This document shows positions 46,788-55,359 of a stretch of 64,000 nt of DNA, in pieces. Position 1 is the first letter of the stretch. Each line of letters begins with the position of its first letter. Source of the stretch: Flavobacterium pectinovorum (GTDB lineage: Bacteria; Bacteroidota; Bacteroidia; Flavobacteriales; Flavobacteriaceae); contig NZ_RCZH01000004.1 of NCBI RefSeq assembly GCF_006438875.1, positions 248,001 through 312,000 of the forward strand, given 5' to 3'. A model generated the notes under the pieces. That model made no database searches. It had not been told where the DNA came from and worked only from the letters and a program-made list of their open reading frames with translations. A program made the position numbers and the translations under genes.

Positions 46788-47022
46788 TAATTTCATTGTT
46801 AATAATTCATATTTAGAAGAATAAGTTTCAGAACAAGCGCTCTTTTTTAACAAATTTACTGAACTATTAATTTCGAAGATTATCGTTGAACCCAAAATTT
46901 AAAAAGCTGATTACAAGATTTTTAATTAAAAAATCAAAAATCAAATCACAAGCAATCGTTAAAACCGTTTTTAAGTACATATTTTCATTAAATTTACAGC
47001 TATCAAAAATAAATTTAAAATT

Positions 47023-48612
47023 ATGCCAACCGACTGTATCAGCTATCAAACTTCAGGATATTTCTCTAAGTTAATACAAGATTATTTAGATCAAAAACCA
47101 GAATTAAAGCCGCTGTACAATCATTTTCCAACTTCGGAAAATTTCGAAAAACAAATCACAGAAAAACAAGCCAACTTCGATAATGCAAACCGAATTCCGT
47201 TGGTTGAAACCCTAAAAAAGCAATATCAAAACATCGAGATTTCAGATTCGACAAAACAAAATATTGAGCTTTTAGCACTTTCAAATACATTTACAATTAC
47301 AACCGGACATCAATTAAATTTATTTAGTGGTCCGCTGTATTTCCTATATAAAATCATTTCCACAATTAATCTTACAAAAGAATTAAAACTAAAATATCCT
47401 TCCAACAATTTTGTTCCCATTTATTGGATGGCTACAGAAGATCATGATTTTGAAGAGATTAATTATTTCAATTTTAAAGGAAAAAAATTCCGCTGGAACA
47501 AAGAAAGTACAGGCCCGGTCGGGAGACTTTCTACTGAAGGTCTGGACGAATTTCTTGAAATATATTCTTTGGAATTAGGATCAAGCACAAATGCCAATGT
47601 CCTTAAAAAACTGTTTGAAGAAGCTTATTTGAAACATGAAAATCTTGCCGATGCTACACGCTTTTTAGCCAATAGTTTATTTGCAAATTATGGTTTAGTT
47701 ATTCTGGATGCCGATAATGCCAGTTTAAAACGTGCTTTTATTCCGTACATTAAAGAAGAATTGGAGCAACAAACATCATTTAAAGCAGTTCAGGAGACAA
47801 TCTCAAATTTTAAAGATTATACTGTTCAGGTAAACCCTCGTGAAATCAATTTGTTTTATATCGAAGATGATTTAAGAGAAAGAATCATTTTTGAGAACGA
47901 TAGATATTTTGTAAACAATACTAAGATTTCATTTTCGAAAGAAGAAATTCTAAAACTATTAGATAATAATCCAGAGAAATTTAGCCCAAATGTGATTATG
48001 CGTCCGTTATATCAGGAAATTATTCTACCAAACCTGTGCTACATTGGCGGAGGCGGAGAAATTGCCTATTGGTTAGAATTAAAATCTTTCTTTAATGCCG
48101 TAAATATTACATTTCCGATACTTTTGGTTCGTAATTCTGTACTTTTAAATACCGAAAAACAAGCCAAAAAAGCAGATAAATTGGGTTTAAGCTGGGCTGA
48201 TTTATTCACAAAACCTGCCGACTTAATAAATGCGATTACACACAAATTATCCGCTTTTCCAATTGATTTAACACCTCAAAAAGAAACATTGGAAAAACAA
48301 TTTGAATATCTTTACGAACTGGCGCAACAAACGGACAAGTCATTTACCGGAGCTGTAAAAGCACAAGAAGTTAAACAAAAAAAGGGTTTAGAAAACCTTG
48401 AAAAGCGTTTACTAAAAGCACAAAAACGAAAACTGGATAACGAATTACAACGTGTAGTAGATTTACAATTCGAATTATTTCCAAGTCATAGTTTACAGGA
48501 ACGCCAAACTAATTTTTCTGAATTTTATTTAGAAAAAGGTGAACAATTAATTCCGCTTTTAATCCAAAAATTAAAACCATTAGAAATGAATTTTAATATC
48601 ATAACAATATAA
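47023..48612 (+). CDS. bshC: Bacillithiol biosynthesis cysteine-adding enzyme BshC
   Basis: Last step of bacillithiol synthesis: adds cysteine to glucosaminyl-malate. It has 529 aa, the expected length. Family marks: the GHQLNLFSGPLYFLYKI segment, YWMATEDHDFEEINYF (nucleotide-binding fold with HxxE-like motif), NVIMRPLYQEIILPNLCYIGG and GEIAYWLELK. A C-terminal coiled coil (about 420-480; KGLENLEKRLLKAQKRKLDN) is typical. The other bsh genes are not in this window. A composite hairpin repeat follows immediately. The presence of bshC agrees with a Flavobacteriia host. Confidence 0.94.
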   Translation: MPTDCISYQTSGYFSKLIQDYLDQKPELKPLYNHFPTSENFEKQITEKQANFDNANRIPLVETLKKQYQNIEISDSTKQNIELLALSNTFTITTGHQLNLFSGPLYFLYKIISTINLTKELKLKYPSNNFVPIYWMATEDHDFEEINYFNFKGKKFRWNKESTGPVGRLSTEGLDEFLEIYSLELGSSTNANVLKKLFEEAYLKHENLADATRFLANSLFANYGLVILDADNASLKRAFIPYIKEELEQQTSFKAVQETISNFKDYTVQVNPREINLFYIEDDLRERIIFENDRYFVNNTKISFSKEEILKLLDNNPEKFSPNVIMRPLYQEIILPNLCYIGGGGEIAYWLELKSFFNAVNITFPILLVRNSVLLNTEKQAKKADKLGLSWADLFTKPADLINAITHKLSAFPIDLTPQKETLEKQFEYLYELAQQTDKSFTGAVKAQEVKQKKGLENLEKRLLKAQKRKLDNELQRVVDLQFELFPSHSLQERQTNFSEFYLEKGEQLIPLLIQKLKPLEMNFNIITI

Positions 48613-48624
48613 AAATGATTAAAA

Positions 48625-48711
48625 TTTTGCCACGAATTACACGAATTTACACGAATTATTTTTGCTTTTGTGAATAGAAATTTGTGAAAATTCGTGTAAT
48701 TCGTGGCAAAA
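48625..48711. repeat. 24-bp perfect hairpin repeat, family 3 copy B
   Basis: Arm 48625-48648 pairs perfectly with 48688-48711 around a 39-nt loop that itself contains ACACGAATT-type words. The arms start TTTTGCCACGAATTACACG. It ends in a run of A on the plus strand, so a terminator role would be better on the minus strand. Confidence 0.9.
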
Positions 48712-48820
48712 AAAATAAGTAATAATTCTCAGAAACAAATAACCACCTCTTCTAAGATTATTGCCTCTCTAAACCAAATAGTAACTTTTAAAAACAAAAA
48801 TTAACCTATTTACCAAAATT

Positions 48821-50092
48821 ATGACCAGAGAGCGCTTGATATCCTTGGATGTCTTTAGAGGATTAACGATTTTATTAATGACTATTGTAAACAATCCCGG
48901 AGATTGGGGACATGTTTACGCACCTTTATTACATTCTGAATGGCATGGCTGTACGCCAACCGACTTAGTTTTTCCGTTTTTTATTTTTATTATGGGAGTT
49001 GCAGTCCCTCTGGCAATGCCAACAAAAACTTGGGATGACACAACTTTTAATAAAATTCTTGTTCGCTCATTACGAATGTTCTGTCTTGGAATTTTCTTTA
49101 ACTATTTTGCCAAAATACAGCTTTTTGGACTTGATGGAATTCCACTTCTCATTGGCCGTTTAATCATTACAGTTGCCGTTGGTTATGCCTTAATGGGCAA
49201 TTTTAGTTCGAAAGTCAAAAACATTCTGGCATTTTCAATTCTCTTTATTTACCTGTTTTTAGCTTATAGCGGTATTGAAGCGTATCAAAGTGTCCGCTTA
49301 CCTGGCGTTTTACAACGAATTGGAATCGTTTATTTTGTAGTTTCTCTGTTGTATTTAAAAACAAGCAAAAAAACACAAATCATTACCGGAGTAATTCTTT
49401 TATTGGGGTATTGGGCAATAATGACTTTAATTCCTGTTCCGGGAATTGGCGAAGCAAATCTGGAAAAAGGAACAAATTTAGCCTCTTGGTTAGACAGCGT
49501 TTTACTAAAAGGACATATGTATCGCGAAACTATAACTTGGGATCCGGAAGGAATTTTAAGTACATTTCCTTCAATTGTAAACGGAATCATTGGTTTATTA
49601 ATTGGTCAGATATTGCAACGCGAAATAACCAAAACTAAAAAAGCATCAAAAATTGCCATTGCCGGTGTTGCACTAATTATTGCCGGTTTAATATGGAATA
49701 TCGTTTTCCCAATAAACAAATCGCTTTGGACAAGCAGCTATGTTTTATACACAACCGGATTGGCAGCTACAGTTTTATCAATATTATATTATGTAATTGA
49801 TATTGCTGATTATAAAAAAGGATTCAAATTGTTTTTAATCTGGGGAGTAAATCCAATGATTGTATTTTTCTTTTCTCAGATTATCCCGCAAGCCCTAGTA
49901 ATGGTTCAGCTAAAAAATCCTGAAAATCCTGAAACTCAAATCAATCTTTTAAATTATTTATATCATTTTGGAATTGCGCCATTTTTCAACGATCCAACGA
50001 TGGCTTCATTAGCTGGAGCTTTGGTTTATGTTGGAATTTGGTCGTTCATTTTATGGACTTTCTATAAAAACAAACTCATTTTCAAAGTTTAG
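48821..50092 (+). CDS. NagX-like/DUF5009 multi-pass membrane acyltransferase
   Basis: 423 aa with about 10-11 transmembrane segments. It opens with RERLISLDVFRGLTILLMTIVNNPG and has HSEWHGCTPTDLVFPFFIFIMG, the hallmark of the heparan-alpha-glucosaminide N-acetyltransferase-like family (COG4299, NagX). FLIWGVNPMIVFFFSQ comes near the C-terminus. Family members move acetyl groups across the membrane or are linked to N-acetylglucosamine use. It lies apart from any sugar operon here, so the substrate is unknown. A GACGCAC hairpin terminator follows. Confidence 0.88.
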   Translation: MTRERLISLDVFRGLTILLMTIVNNPGDWGHVYAPLLHSEWHGCTPTDLVFPFFIFIMGVAVPLAMPTKTWDDTTFNKILVRSLRMFCLGIFFNYFAKIQLFGLDGIPLLIGRLIITVAVGYALMGNFSSKVKNILAFSILFIYLFLAYSGIEAYQSVRLPGVLQRIGIVYFVVSLLYLKTSKKTQIITGVILLLGYWAIMTLIPVPGIGEANLEKGTNLASWLDSVLLKGHMYRETITWDPEGILSTFPSIVNGIIGLLIGQILQREITKTKKASKIAIAGVALIIAGLIWNIVFPINKSLWTSSYVLYTTGLAATVLSILYYVIDIADYKKGFKLFLIWGVNPMIVFFFSQIIPQALVMVQLKNPENPETQINLLNYLYHFGIAPFFNDPTMASLAGALVYVGIWSFILWTFYKNKLIFKV

Positions 50093-50150
50093 AATTTTTC
50101 ATATAAGTGATATAAAACATTATAAGTAGAGACGCACAGCATATAGTAGA

Positions 50151-50175
50151 GACGCACAGCAGTGCGTCTTTTTTT
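50151..50175 (+). terminator. Terminator built from the GACGCAC repeat
   Basis: AGACGCAC (50150-50157) pairs with GTGCGTCT (50162-50169) and is followed by a T-run. An extra copy of GTAGAGACGCACAGC lies just before, at 50126-50140. The same repeat word is present at 17687-17715. Confidence 0.7.
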
Positions 50176-50305
50176 ATTTAGCCAATATTTATTAAATGAA
50201 CTTATATTACTTATATGGTGGAAATATTTTAGATTATCCTTCACTAAAAGAGATTTTCTATCGTTTAAATTATGAATTTATTAAAATCAATTCATAAAAA
50301 AAGTA

Positions 50306-50313
50306 TACTTTTG
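50306..50313 (+). promoter_or_regulatory. -7 box of ndk
   Basis: TACTTTTG matches TAnnTTTG, 25 bp before the ndk ATG. A clear -33 partner is not visible. Confidence 0.5.
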
Positions 50314-50338
50314 CACAAAATTAAAAATAAGCAATAAA

Positions 50339-50758
50339 ATGGCAACAAATAGAACTTTTACAATGATTAAGCCAGATGCAGTTCAAAACGGACACATCGG
50401 TAATATCTTAGCAATGATTACTAATGGAGGTTTCAAAATCGTTTCATTAAAATTAACTCAATTAACTGTAGCTGATGCTCAGGCATTTTATGCTGTTCAC
50501 GCTGCAAGACCTTTCTACGGAGAATTAGTTGAATTCATGTCTCGCGGACCAATTGTTGCTGCAATTTTAGAAAAAGACAACGCAGTAGAAGATTTCAGAA
50601 CTTTAATTGGAGCTACAAATCCAGCTGAAGCTGCTGAAGGAACTATTCGTAAAGCATATGCAACTTCTATTGGAGAAAATGCAGTTCACGGTTCTGATAG
50701 CGACGAAAACGCAGCTATCGAAGGTGCATTTCATTTTGCTGGAAGAGAGCAATTCTAA
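50339..50758 (+). CDS. ndk: Nucleoside diphosphate kinase
   Basis: Cytoplasmic enzyme that balances nucleoside triphosphates through a phosphohistidine. It has 139 aa, the normal length. It opens [17 protein letters not shown] and carries the active-site His117 in [12 protein letters not shown], plus [16 protein letters not shown] and the Kpn loop region. It is a single gene with its own promoter, followed by a perfect palindromic terminator shared with the convergent DUF721 gene. Confidence 0.97.
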   Translation: MATNRTFTMIKPDAVQNGHIGNILAMITNGGFKIVSLKLTQLTVADAQAFYAVHAARPFYGELVEFMSRGPIVAAILEKDNAVEDFRTLIGATNPAEAAEGTIRKAYATSIGENAVHGSDSDENAAIEGAFHFAGREQF

Positions 50759-50760
50759 TA

Positions 50761-50889
50761 TCAGTTTTCAGTCACAGTTATCAGTGACAGTTATCAGTGA
50801 CAGTTTACAACATAAAAAAACCTGTTTCAAATTTGAAACAGGTTTTTTATACTTTATAACAGACTGAAAACTGAAACTGAAACTGAAAA
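50761..50889. repeat. ACTGAAAACTG / CAGTTATCAGTGA micro-repeats around the ndk terminator
   Basis: CAGTTATCAGTGA is repeated before the terminator and ACTGAAAACTGAAACTG after it, so the flanks are also inverted. The same words fill 57797-57895. Confidence 0.75.
50815..50848. terminator. Perfect two-way terminator between ndk and DUF721
   Basis: A 34-bp perfect palindrome made of CCTGTTTCAAATTTGAAACAGG flanked by A6 and T6. It serves both converging genes. Confidence 0.9.
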
Positions 50890-51186
50890 CTATCTCAAAA
50901 CCACATCTGTCACGACTTCACGTCCTAATTCCTCATTAATCATTTTAATGATTTTAGATTTTCCGTGACTTAATTCTTCCCTTAAAACAGCTGATCCAAG
51001 TTCAACATACAAAGTACCGCCTTTCAAGACAACATTTTTAGTATACGTGTTCACACCATTCCCCATCAATTGTCTCCACGCCTCTTTTACATCAATCTGA
51101 TCCATTCCGGGTCCTAATTTATTCACCTGGATAATCTGTTGCAAAACAGCCCCAATCGTACTTTGATTATTTAGTCTTTTTGCCAT
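50890..51186 (-). CDS. DUF721 (DciA-like) protein
   Basis: 98 aa. The pattern IGAVLQQIIQVNKLGPGMDQIDV, WRQLMGNGVNTYTKN, GGTLYVELGSAVLREELSHGKSKII is the DUF721 fold, whose best-known member DciA loads replicative helicase. The gene overlaps the 3' end of the upstream lipoprotein gene by 20 bp, so they are translated together. In many Bacteroidota it lies near recF; here it does not. A role in replication is inferred from the family. Confidence 0.85.
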   Translation of the reverse strand: MAKRLNNQSTIGAVLQQIIQVNKLGPGMDQIDVKEAWRQLMGNGVNTYTKNVVLKGGTLYVELGSAVLREELSHGKSKIIKMINEELGREVVTDVVLR

Positions 51187-51607
51187 CGTTTAATAAATTT
51201 ATTGGTCCCGCTTTTTTATAATGATATTCTTTTTTCTCCTGATTCTTAACAATCAATTCCTTATCCGAAATCGAAATCAACTCCTCACTCCATTTTGCAT
51301 AATCCGTTTTATAATCCAGAAATACCTGACTATCTTTAAAACGAACCGAAACATTTTCAAAAGAATCACTTGTCAAAAAAGTTCCATCAAACTGAGGCAT
51401 TACTTTCTTTCGAATTCCTTTATTATTTTTAATATCAAAATAATCAAAACTTTCATTGATTCCATAATCCTTTTGTTCACCCTTATCAAAAACCACTTTT
51501 TCGATTTCCCAATACCCATTAAGTTTTGCGATATCCGTTGGTTTAATTTCCTGTTTGCAGCCCACAAACAAGAGCGACAAAACCAAAATCATAAAAGTGT
51601 TTTTCAT
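51167..51607 (-). CDS. Small lipocalin-like lipoprotein, unknown function
   Basis: 146 aa from the ATG at 51607; the frame runs on to a TTG at 51628, but the ATG gives a clean signal, MKNTFMILVLSLLFVGC, with Cys17 as lipidation site. The body opens LNGYWEIEKVVFDKGEQKDYG, which looks like the first strands of a lipocalin-like domain, and ends in a basic tail. It overlaps DUF721 by 20 bp, which is a conserved-looking arrangement. I cannot assign a function. Confidence 0.8.
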   Translation of the reverse strand: MKNTFMILVLSLLFVGCKQEIKPTDIAKLNGYWEIEKVVFDKGEQKDYGINESFDYFDIKNNKGIRKKVMPQFDGTFLTSDSFENVSVRFKDSQVFLDYKTDYAKWSEELISISDKELIVKNQEKKEYHYKKAGPINLLNDGKKTK

Positions 51608-51657
51608 AGTTATTATATTAAAATTCAATTATTCAATCAGTGTTAAGTTAGAAATCA

Positions 51658-51740
51658 GGAGCTATTTCCTGCTGTCCGCTATATCTTTTACGACGAACCC
51701 CGCCATAAAAGGATACCGCTCCCATCAGGGCTAAGGCTCC
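51658..51740 (+). repeat. Intergenic element family 2, subtype 1, copy B
   Basis: Begins GGAGCTATTTCCTGCTGTCC and ends CATCAGGGCTAAGGCTCC. The core CCGCTATATCTTTT, a GC-rich loop, then ATAAAAGGATACCGCTCC lines up with the minus strand of 16213-16296. It lies 51 bp upstream of the lipoprotein gene. Confidence 0.88.
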
Positions 51741-51868
51741 AGTTTTCAAAAGAGATTTTTGCGAACTACAAAGTTAAACTTATAAAGATCAAAAGAAATA
51801 AAAATTTACAAAACCAATTAAACTATTTTATATATTTTTAGTCCAACCATCAACCAAAACCAAAAAAC

Positions 51869-52933
51869 ATGACTAAAGCCATTTGTATCATCCTGACAGT
51901 CTTTGCATTTGCAGGTTGCAGTTCAGATCCAACTGAATCAACACCCAATCCTACAGAAAGTATGTATTTCCCTCCATTAACAGGAAATACTTGGAAAACA
52001 AAATCTATCGCAGATCTAAAATGGAATCAAGCCGCAGTTCAACCACTTTTAGATTATTTAGAACTTAAACATTCCAAATCTTTTATCATTTTAGTTGATG
52101 GTAAAATTGTTATGGAGAATTATTTCAACAGCCATACAGCAACCACCAACTGGTATTGGGCAAGCGCAGGAAAAACCCTGACATCAACCGTGACCGGAAT
52201 TGCACAACAAGAAAACTTGTTAAACATCAACAATAAAGTTTCAGAATATATAGGAACTGGCTGGACAAGTGAAACACCTGCACAAGAAAACCTAATTACG
52301 TGCAAAAACTTACTTACAATGACTTCAGGACTGGATGACAGCACAGACGATGTTGATCCTGCAAGCTTAATCTATAAAGCTGATGCAGGAAAACGCTGGG
52401 CATATCATAATGTATATGTAAAATTGCAAGATGTGGTCGCAAAAGCAAGCGGACAAACCTGGTCAAACTATTTCAACATTAAGTTAAGAGATAAAATTGG
52501 TATGGATGGAAACTGGGTTCAACTTGGCGTTAACAGCGTTTACACCAGCACATCCAGAAGTATAGCAAGATTTGGACTTTTAATGCTCAATAAAGGAAAA
52601 TGGGAAAACAACCAAATTTTAAATGAAGCCTATTTTAACGAAGCAACAACTACTTCACAAAACATTAATTTAGGATATGGTTATTTATGGTGGCTAAACG
52701 GAAAAGCCTCTTATCATTTGCCACAATCACAACTTACTTTTTCAGGAAGCATAATTCCAACAGCCCCAAATGATATGTTTATGGCTCTGGGGAAAAATGA
52801 TCAGAAAATCTATGTCGTTCCAAGTAAAAATATGGTCATCATCAGAATGGGTGATGCCGCGGATGATGTCAACTTAGCGCTATCTGATTTTGATGAAACT
52901 CTGTGGGGAAAAATTAGCGCTTTGTATCAATAG
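51869..52933 (+). CDS. Serine hydrolase, class C beta-lactamase-like, lipoprotein
   Basis: 354 aa. The signal ends FAFAGCSSDP with Cys17 lipidated and Ser-Ser-Asp after it, favouring surface display. The serine beta-lactamase/DD-peptidase fold shows WYWASAGKTLTS with the SxxK motif (Ser then Lys in SAGK), YHNVYVKL with the YxN motif, and a C-terminal strand region. Family members include esterases, DD-peptidases and beta-lactamases; nothing here points to antibiotic resistance. It is followed directly by a gene remnant and a terminator. Confidence 0.88.
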   Translation: MTKAICIILTVFAFAGCSSDPTESTPNPTESMYFPPLTGNTWKTKSIADLKWNQAAVQPLLDYLELKHSKSFIILVDGKIVMENYFNSHTATTNWYWASAGKTLTSTVTGIAQQENLLNINNKVSEYIGTGWTSETPAQENLITCKNLLTMTSGLDDSTDDVDPASLIYKADAGKRWAYHNVYVKLQDVVAKASGQTWSNYFNIKLRDKIGMDGNWVQLGVNSVYTSTSRSIARFGLLMLNKGKWENNQILNEAYFNEATTTSQNINLGYGYLWWLNGKASYHLPQSQLTFSGSIIPTAPNDMFMALGKNDQKIYVVPSKNMVIIRMGDAADDVNLALSDFDETLWGKISALYQ

Positions 52934-52965
52934 ACCGAACTAGGAAATAGGCTTTTCTTTAATAA

Positions 52966-53271
52966 AAAAGATTTCTACAAGAATTACACGATAAAAATAT
53001 AAGTAAAAAAAACATTAAAGCTATTCGATTTGAATGGTATTGTGAAAATGCTTTTGACAAACCCGCAAGTGGAAAAAACTTTTTTATAAAAGGAAAAAGT
53101 AACGGTTACACTAATACTTTATTAAGACCTAAAGAAAAAAGATCTCAAATATGGGAGGATTTTTCCACTGATGTAAACACAATAATTTCTGCACGAGCTT
53201 ATCTCGTCGTTTTTTCAGATGCAACAAAATGGAACCTAAAAAAAATAACTCATATAATTAAAATTATATGA
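52966..53271 (+). pseudogene. 5'-truncated gene remnant
   Basis: About 101 codons remain open in one frame from a stop at 52963 to TGA at 53269-53271, with no ATG, GTG or TTG start. The peptide looks protein-like: IRFEWYCENAFDKPASGK, then FFIKGKSNGYTNTLLRPK, then QIWEDFSTDVNTIISA and RAYLVVFSDATKWN. In DNA this AT-rich, so long an open frame is unlikely by chance. I do not recognise the family. The terminator overlaps the stop codon, which suggests the 3' end of a once complete gene whose front was lost. Confidence 0.5.
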
Positions 53272-53280
53272 GTTATTTTT
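53241..53280. terminator. Two-way terminator
   Basis: A 19-bp perfect stem (53241-53259 with 53262-53280) is made of TAACTCATATAATT and its complement, with A-run and T-run ends. It ends both the plus-strand remnant and the minus-strand ftsY operon. Confidence 0.85.
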
Positions 53281-53297
53281 TTTTAAAAAACAGACTT

Positions 53298-53474
53298 CTA
53301 TTTTGTTCGCAACCTCTTTAACATTCCCATAAAAAAGAGAACCAATCCTACAACCAATAAAATATAATAAAAAGAAATACTTTTGTCTTTTAGCACATTC
53401 GCTAAAACAAAACATATAACGCTTGCGAAATAAAAACTAACAGGAGTTATATTTTTTAAAGAAGAAAAACTCAT
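53298..53474 (-). CDS. Small two-helix membrane protein downstream of ftsY
   Basis: 58 aa, MSFSSLKNITPVSFYFASVI at the start and KRLRTK at the end. Two hydrophobic segments (about 11-25 and 35-52) are joined by a short charged turn (LKDKS), and the basic tail should stay in the cytoplasm. It begins 18 bp after the ftsY stop and ends just before the terminator, so it is the last gene of the ftsY transcript. No family is recognised. Its position may hint at a link with membrane targeting, but that is inference. Confidence 0.6.
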   Translation of the reverse strand: MSFSSLKNITPVSFYFASVICFVLANVLKDKSISFYYILLVVGLVLFFMGMLKRLRTK

Positions 53475-53492
53475 TGAAATTATCTTAAAGGA

Positions 53493-54446
53493 TTATTTAA
53501 AAAAACTATCTACAAATTCATATTTATTAAAGACCTGTAAATCTTCAATTCCTTCGCCAATTCCAATATACTTCACAGGAATTTGAAATTGATCTGAAAT
53601 ACCAATTACAACACCACCTTTTGCAGTTCCGTCTAATTTGGTTACCGCAAGAGAAGTCACTTCAGTAGCGGCAGTAAACTGTTTCGCTTGCTCAAAAGCA
53701 TTTTGACCAGTAGAACCATCCAAAACTAAAAGCACATCATGTGGAGCGTCAGCAACGACTTTTTGCATCACACGTTTTACTTTAGTAAGTTCATTCATCA
53801 AATTGATTTTATTGTGCAAACGTCCTGCAGTATCTATAATAACAATGTCTGCATTTTGTGCAACCGCTGATTGTAAGGTATCAAACGCAACAGAAGCAGG
53901 ATCACTACCCATATTTTGTCTTACAATTGGCACACCTACACGATCTGCCCAAACTTGCAATTGATCGATAGCAGCAGCACGAAAAGTATCGGCAGCACCT
54001 AAAACCACATTATAACCCGCTTTTTTAAACTGATAAGCCAATTTACCAATAGTAGTTGTTTTACCAACTCCATTGACACCAACTACCATTAAAACGTATG
54101 GTTTTTTATCTTTCGGAATGTCAAATTCAGTTGCTTCGCCTGTATTAGTTTCAGACAATAAAGCCCCTATTTCTTCCCGTAGAATTTGATTCAATTCTTC
54201 TGTTCCTAAATATTTATCTTCAGCAACGCGTTTTTCGATTCTTGAGATTATTTTCAAAGTTGTGTCAACACCAACATCTGAAGCAACCAGAATTTCTTCC
54301 AGGTCATCCAGAACATCGTCATCGACTTTAGATTTTCCGGCAACGGCTTTACTTAACTTTGAGAAAAAAGTAGTTTTTGATTTTTCAAGACCTTTATCTA
54401 AAGTCTCTTTTTTATCAGTAGAGAATAATTTTTTAAAAAAACTCAT
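53493..54446 (-). CDS. ftsY: Signal recognition particle receptor FtsY
   Basis: GTPase that docks the SRP-ribosome complex at the inner membrane. It has 317 aa, a short form lacking the long acidic A domain; the N-terminus is only a basic MSFFKKLFSTDKKE stretch. The N domain covers about 20-95. The G domain has VVGVNGVGKTTTIGKLA (G1), DTFRAAAIDQLQ, IDTAGRLHNKINLM (G3) and VTKLDGTAKGGVVIG (G4). It heads a small operon with the 58-aa membrane protein and lies beside the L28-L33-DUF4295 cluster, the usual Bacteroidota order. Confidence 0.96.
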   Translation of the reverse strand: MSFFKKLFSTDKKETLDKGLEKSKTTFFSKLSKAVAGKSKVDDDVLDDLEEILVASDVGVDTTLKIISRIEKRVAEDKYLGTEELNQILREEIGALLSETNTGEATEFDIPKDKKPYVLMVVGVNGVGKTTTIGKLAYQFKKAGYNVVLGAADTFRAAAIDQLQVWADRVGVPIVRQNMGSDPASVAFDTLQSAVAQNADIVIIDTAGRLHNKINLMNELTKVKRVMQKVVADAPHDVLLVLDGSTGQNAFEQAKQFTAATEVTSLAVTKLDGTAKGGVVIGISDQFQIPVKYIGIGEGIEDLQVFNKYEFVDSFFK

Positions 54447-54564
54447 TTTTTATAGATTGTTAGTTTTTAGATTATTCGATTTTACAATCAAAATAATCCT
54501 TAATATTTAAAGAAACCTAAAATTACGTATGCTTCTTTAAAGTTTAGACAAATATAAAAAATAA

Positions 54565-54594
54565 AAAAGCTACTTCCGAATGAAAGTAGCTTTT
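54565..54594 (-). terminator. Terminator of the rpmB-rpmG-DUF4295 operon
   Basis: AAAAGCTACTT (54565-54575) pairs with AAGTAGCTTTT (54584-54594) around an 8-nt loop. The A-run on the left gives the U-tract for the minus strand. Confidence 0.8.
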
Positions 54595-54613
54595 CTATAT
54601 AATGTGATTGTAA

Positions 54614-54766
54614 TTATTTCTTTTTCAAGAATTCATCAACTTCTTCAGGAGACATAATAGATTCTACGAATGTATATGCGCCAGTTTTAGGAGATTTCAC
54701 CATTTTGATGGCTTTTGATAATCTCTTAGAAGATGTTTGTAACGATGCTACGGTTTTCTTTGCCAT
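54614..54766 (-). CDS. DUF4295 small basic protein
   Basis: 50 aa, starting MAKKTVASLQTSSKRLSKAI, then KMVKSPKTGAYTFVESIM and ending in EFLKKK. This short basic protein sits downstream of L33 throughout Bacteroidota and is probably ribosome-associated, which is an inference from its charge and constant neighbourhood. It starts 75 bp after rpmG. Confidence 0.88.
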   Translation of the reverse strand: MAKKTVASLQTSSKRLSKAIKMVKSPKTGAYTFVESIMSPEEVDEFLKKK

Positions 54767-54841
54767 GATTCAAATGTTATTTGAAAGTTTTTATAAAACT
54801 CAAATGGCAAAACCATTGAGACTTATAAAAATCTCTAATTA

Positions 54842-55024
54842 TTACTTAATTTCTTTATGAACAGTTACACGTTTCAAGATTGGATTAAATTTCTTAATCT
54901 CTAATCTATCCGGAGTGTTTTTCTTGTTCTTAGTTGTTATATATCTAGAAGTACCTGGAACACCTGAAGTTTTGTGCTCAGTACATTCTAAAATTACCTG
55001 GATTCTATTACCTTTCTTTGCCAT
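54842..55024 (-). CDS. rpmG: 50S ribosomal protein L33
   Basis: 60 aa large-subunit protein. It opens [20 protein letters not shown], then [20 protein letters not shown] and [15 protein letters not shown]. Only one Cys is present, so this is the zinc-free form. It lies 27 bp after rpmB in one operon. Confidence 0.96.
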
Positions 55025-55051
55025 CTTGCTATATATTTATTTAGGAAAAGA

Positions 55052-55288
55052 TTATTTGATAAATCCTTCTGACTGCGCTTTTTTCAAAACAGCAGAAATT
55101 CCATTTTTATTAATTGTTTTTATCGTAGATGCTGCTACTCTAAGAGTAATCCATCTATCTTCTTCTGGAAGATAAAAACGCTTTTTAACTAAGTTTACAG
55201 AAAATTTTCTCTTAGTTTTGTTCATAGCGTGAGAAACGTTATTTCCTACCATCGCTCTTTTACCTGTAAGGTCACAAACTCTTGACAT
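55052..55288 (-). CDS. rpmB: 50S ribosomal protein L28
   Basis: 78 aa large-subunit protein. It starts [20 protein letters not shown], then [20 protein letters not shown] and the C-terminal strand [15 protein letters not shown]. It is the first gene of rpmB-rpmG-DUF4295. Confidence 0.96.
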   Translation of the reverse strand: MSRVCDLTGKRAMVGNNVSHAMNKTKRKFSVNLVKKRFYLPEEDRWITLRVAASTIKTINKNGISAVLKKAQSEGFIK

Positions 55289-55359
55289 TATACTTATCTT
55301 TTATCGTTATTCAAAATCAGGGTGCAAAGAAAAGAAAAATAAACGATTGAAACAAAAAA

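Noticed and set aside
46867..47049. 60-codon minus-strand frame in the gap before bshC
   Set aside because: It overlaps the bshC start, has a skewed Phe/Ile/Asn composition and no promoter; treated as chance.
51221..51646. Open frame of 141 codons on the plus strand
   Set aside because: It is antisense to the small lipoprotein gene, which has a clear lipobox and overlaps DUF721 as an operon; the antisense peptide looks like low-complexity shadow.
51869..52933. Antibiotic-resistance beta-lactamase
   Set aside because: The SxxK and YxN motifs define a broad fold shared with esterases and peptidases; the lipoprotein signal and sequence do not point to a resistance enzyme.
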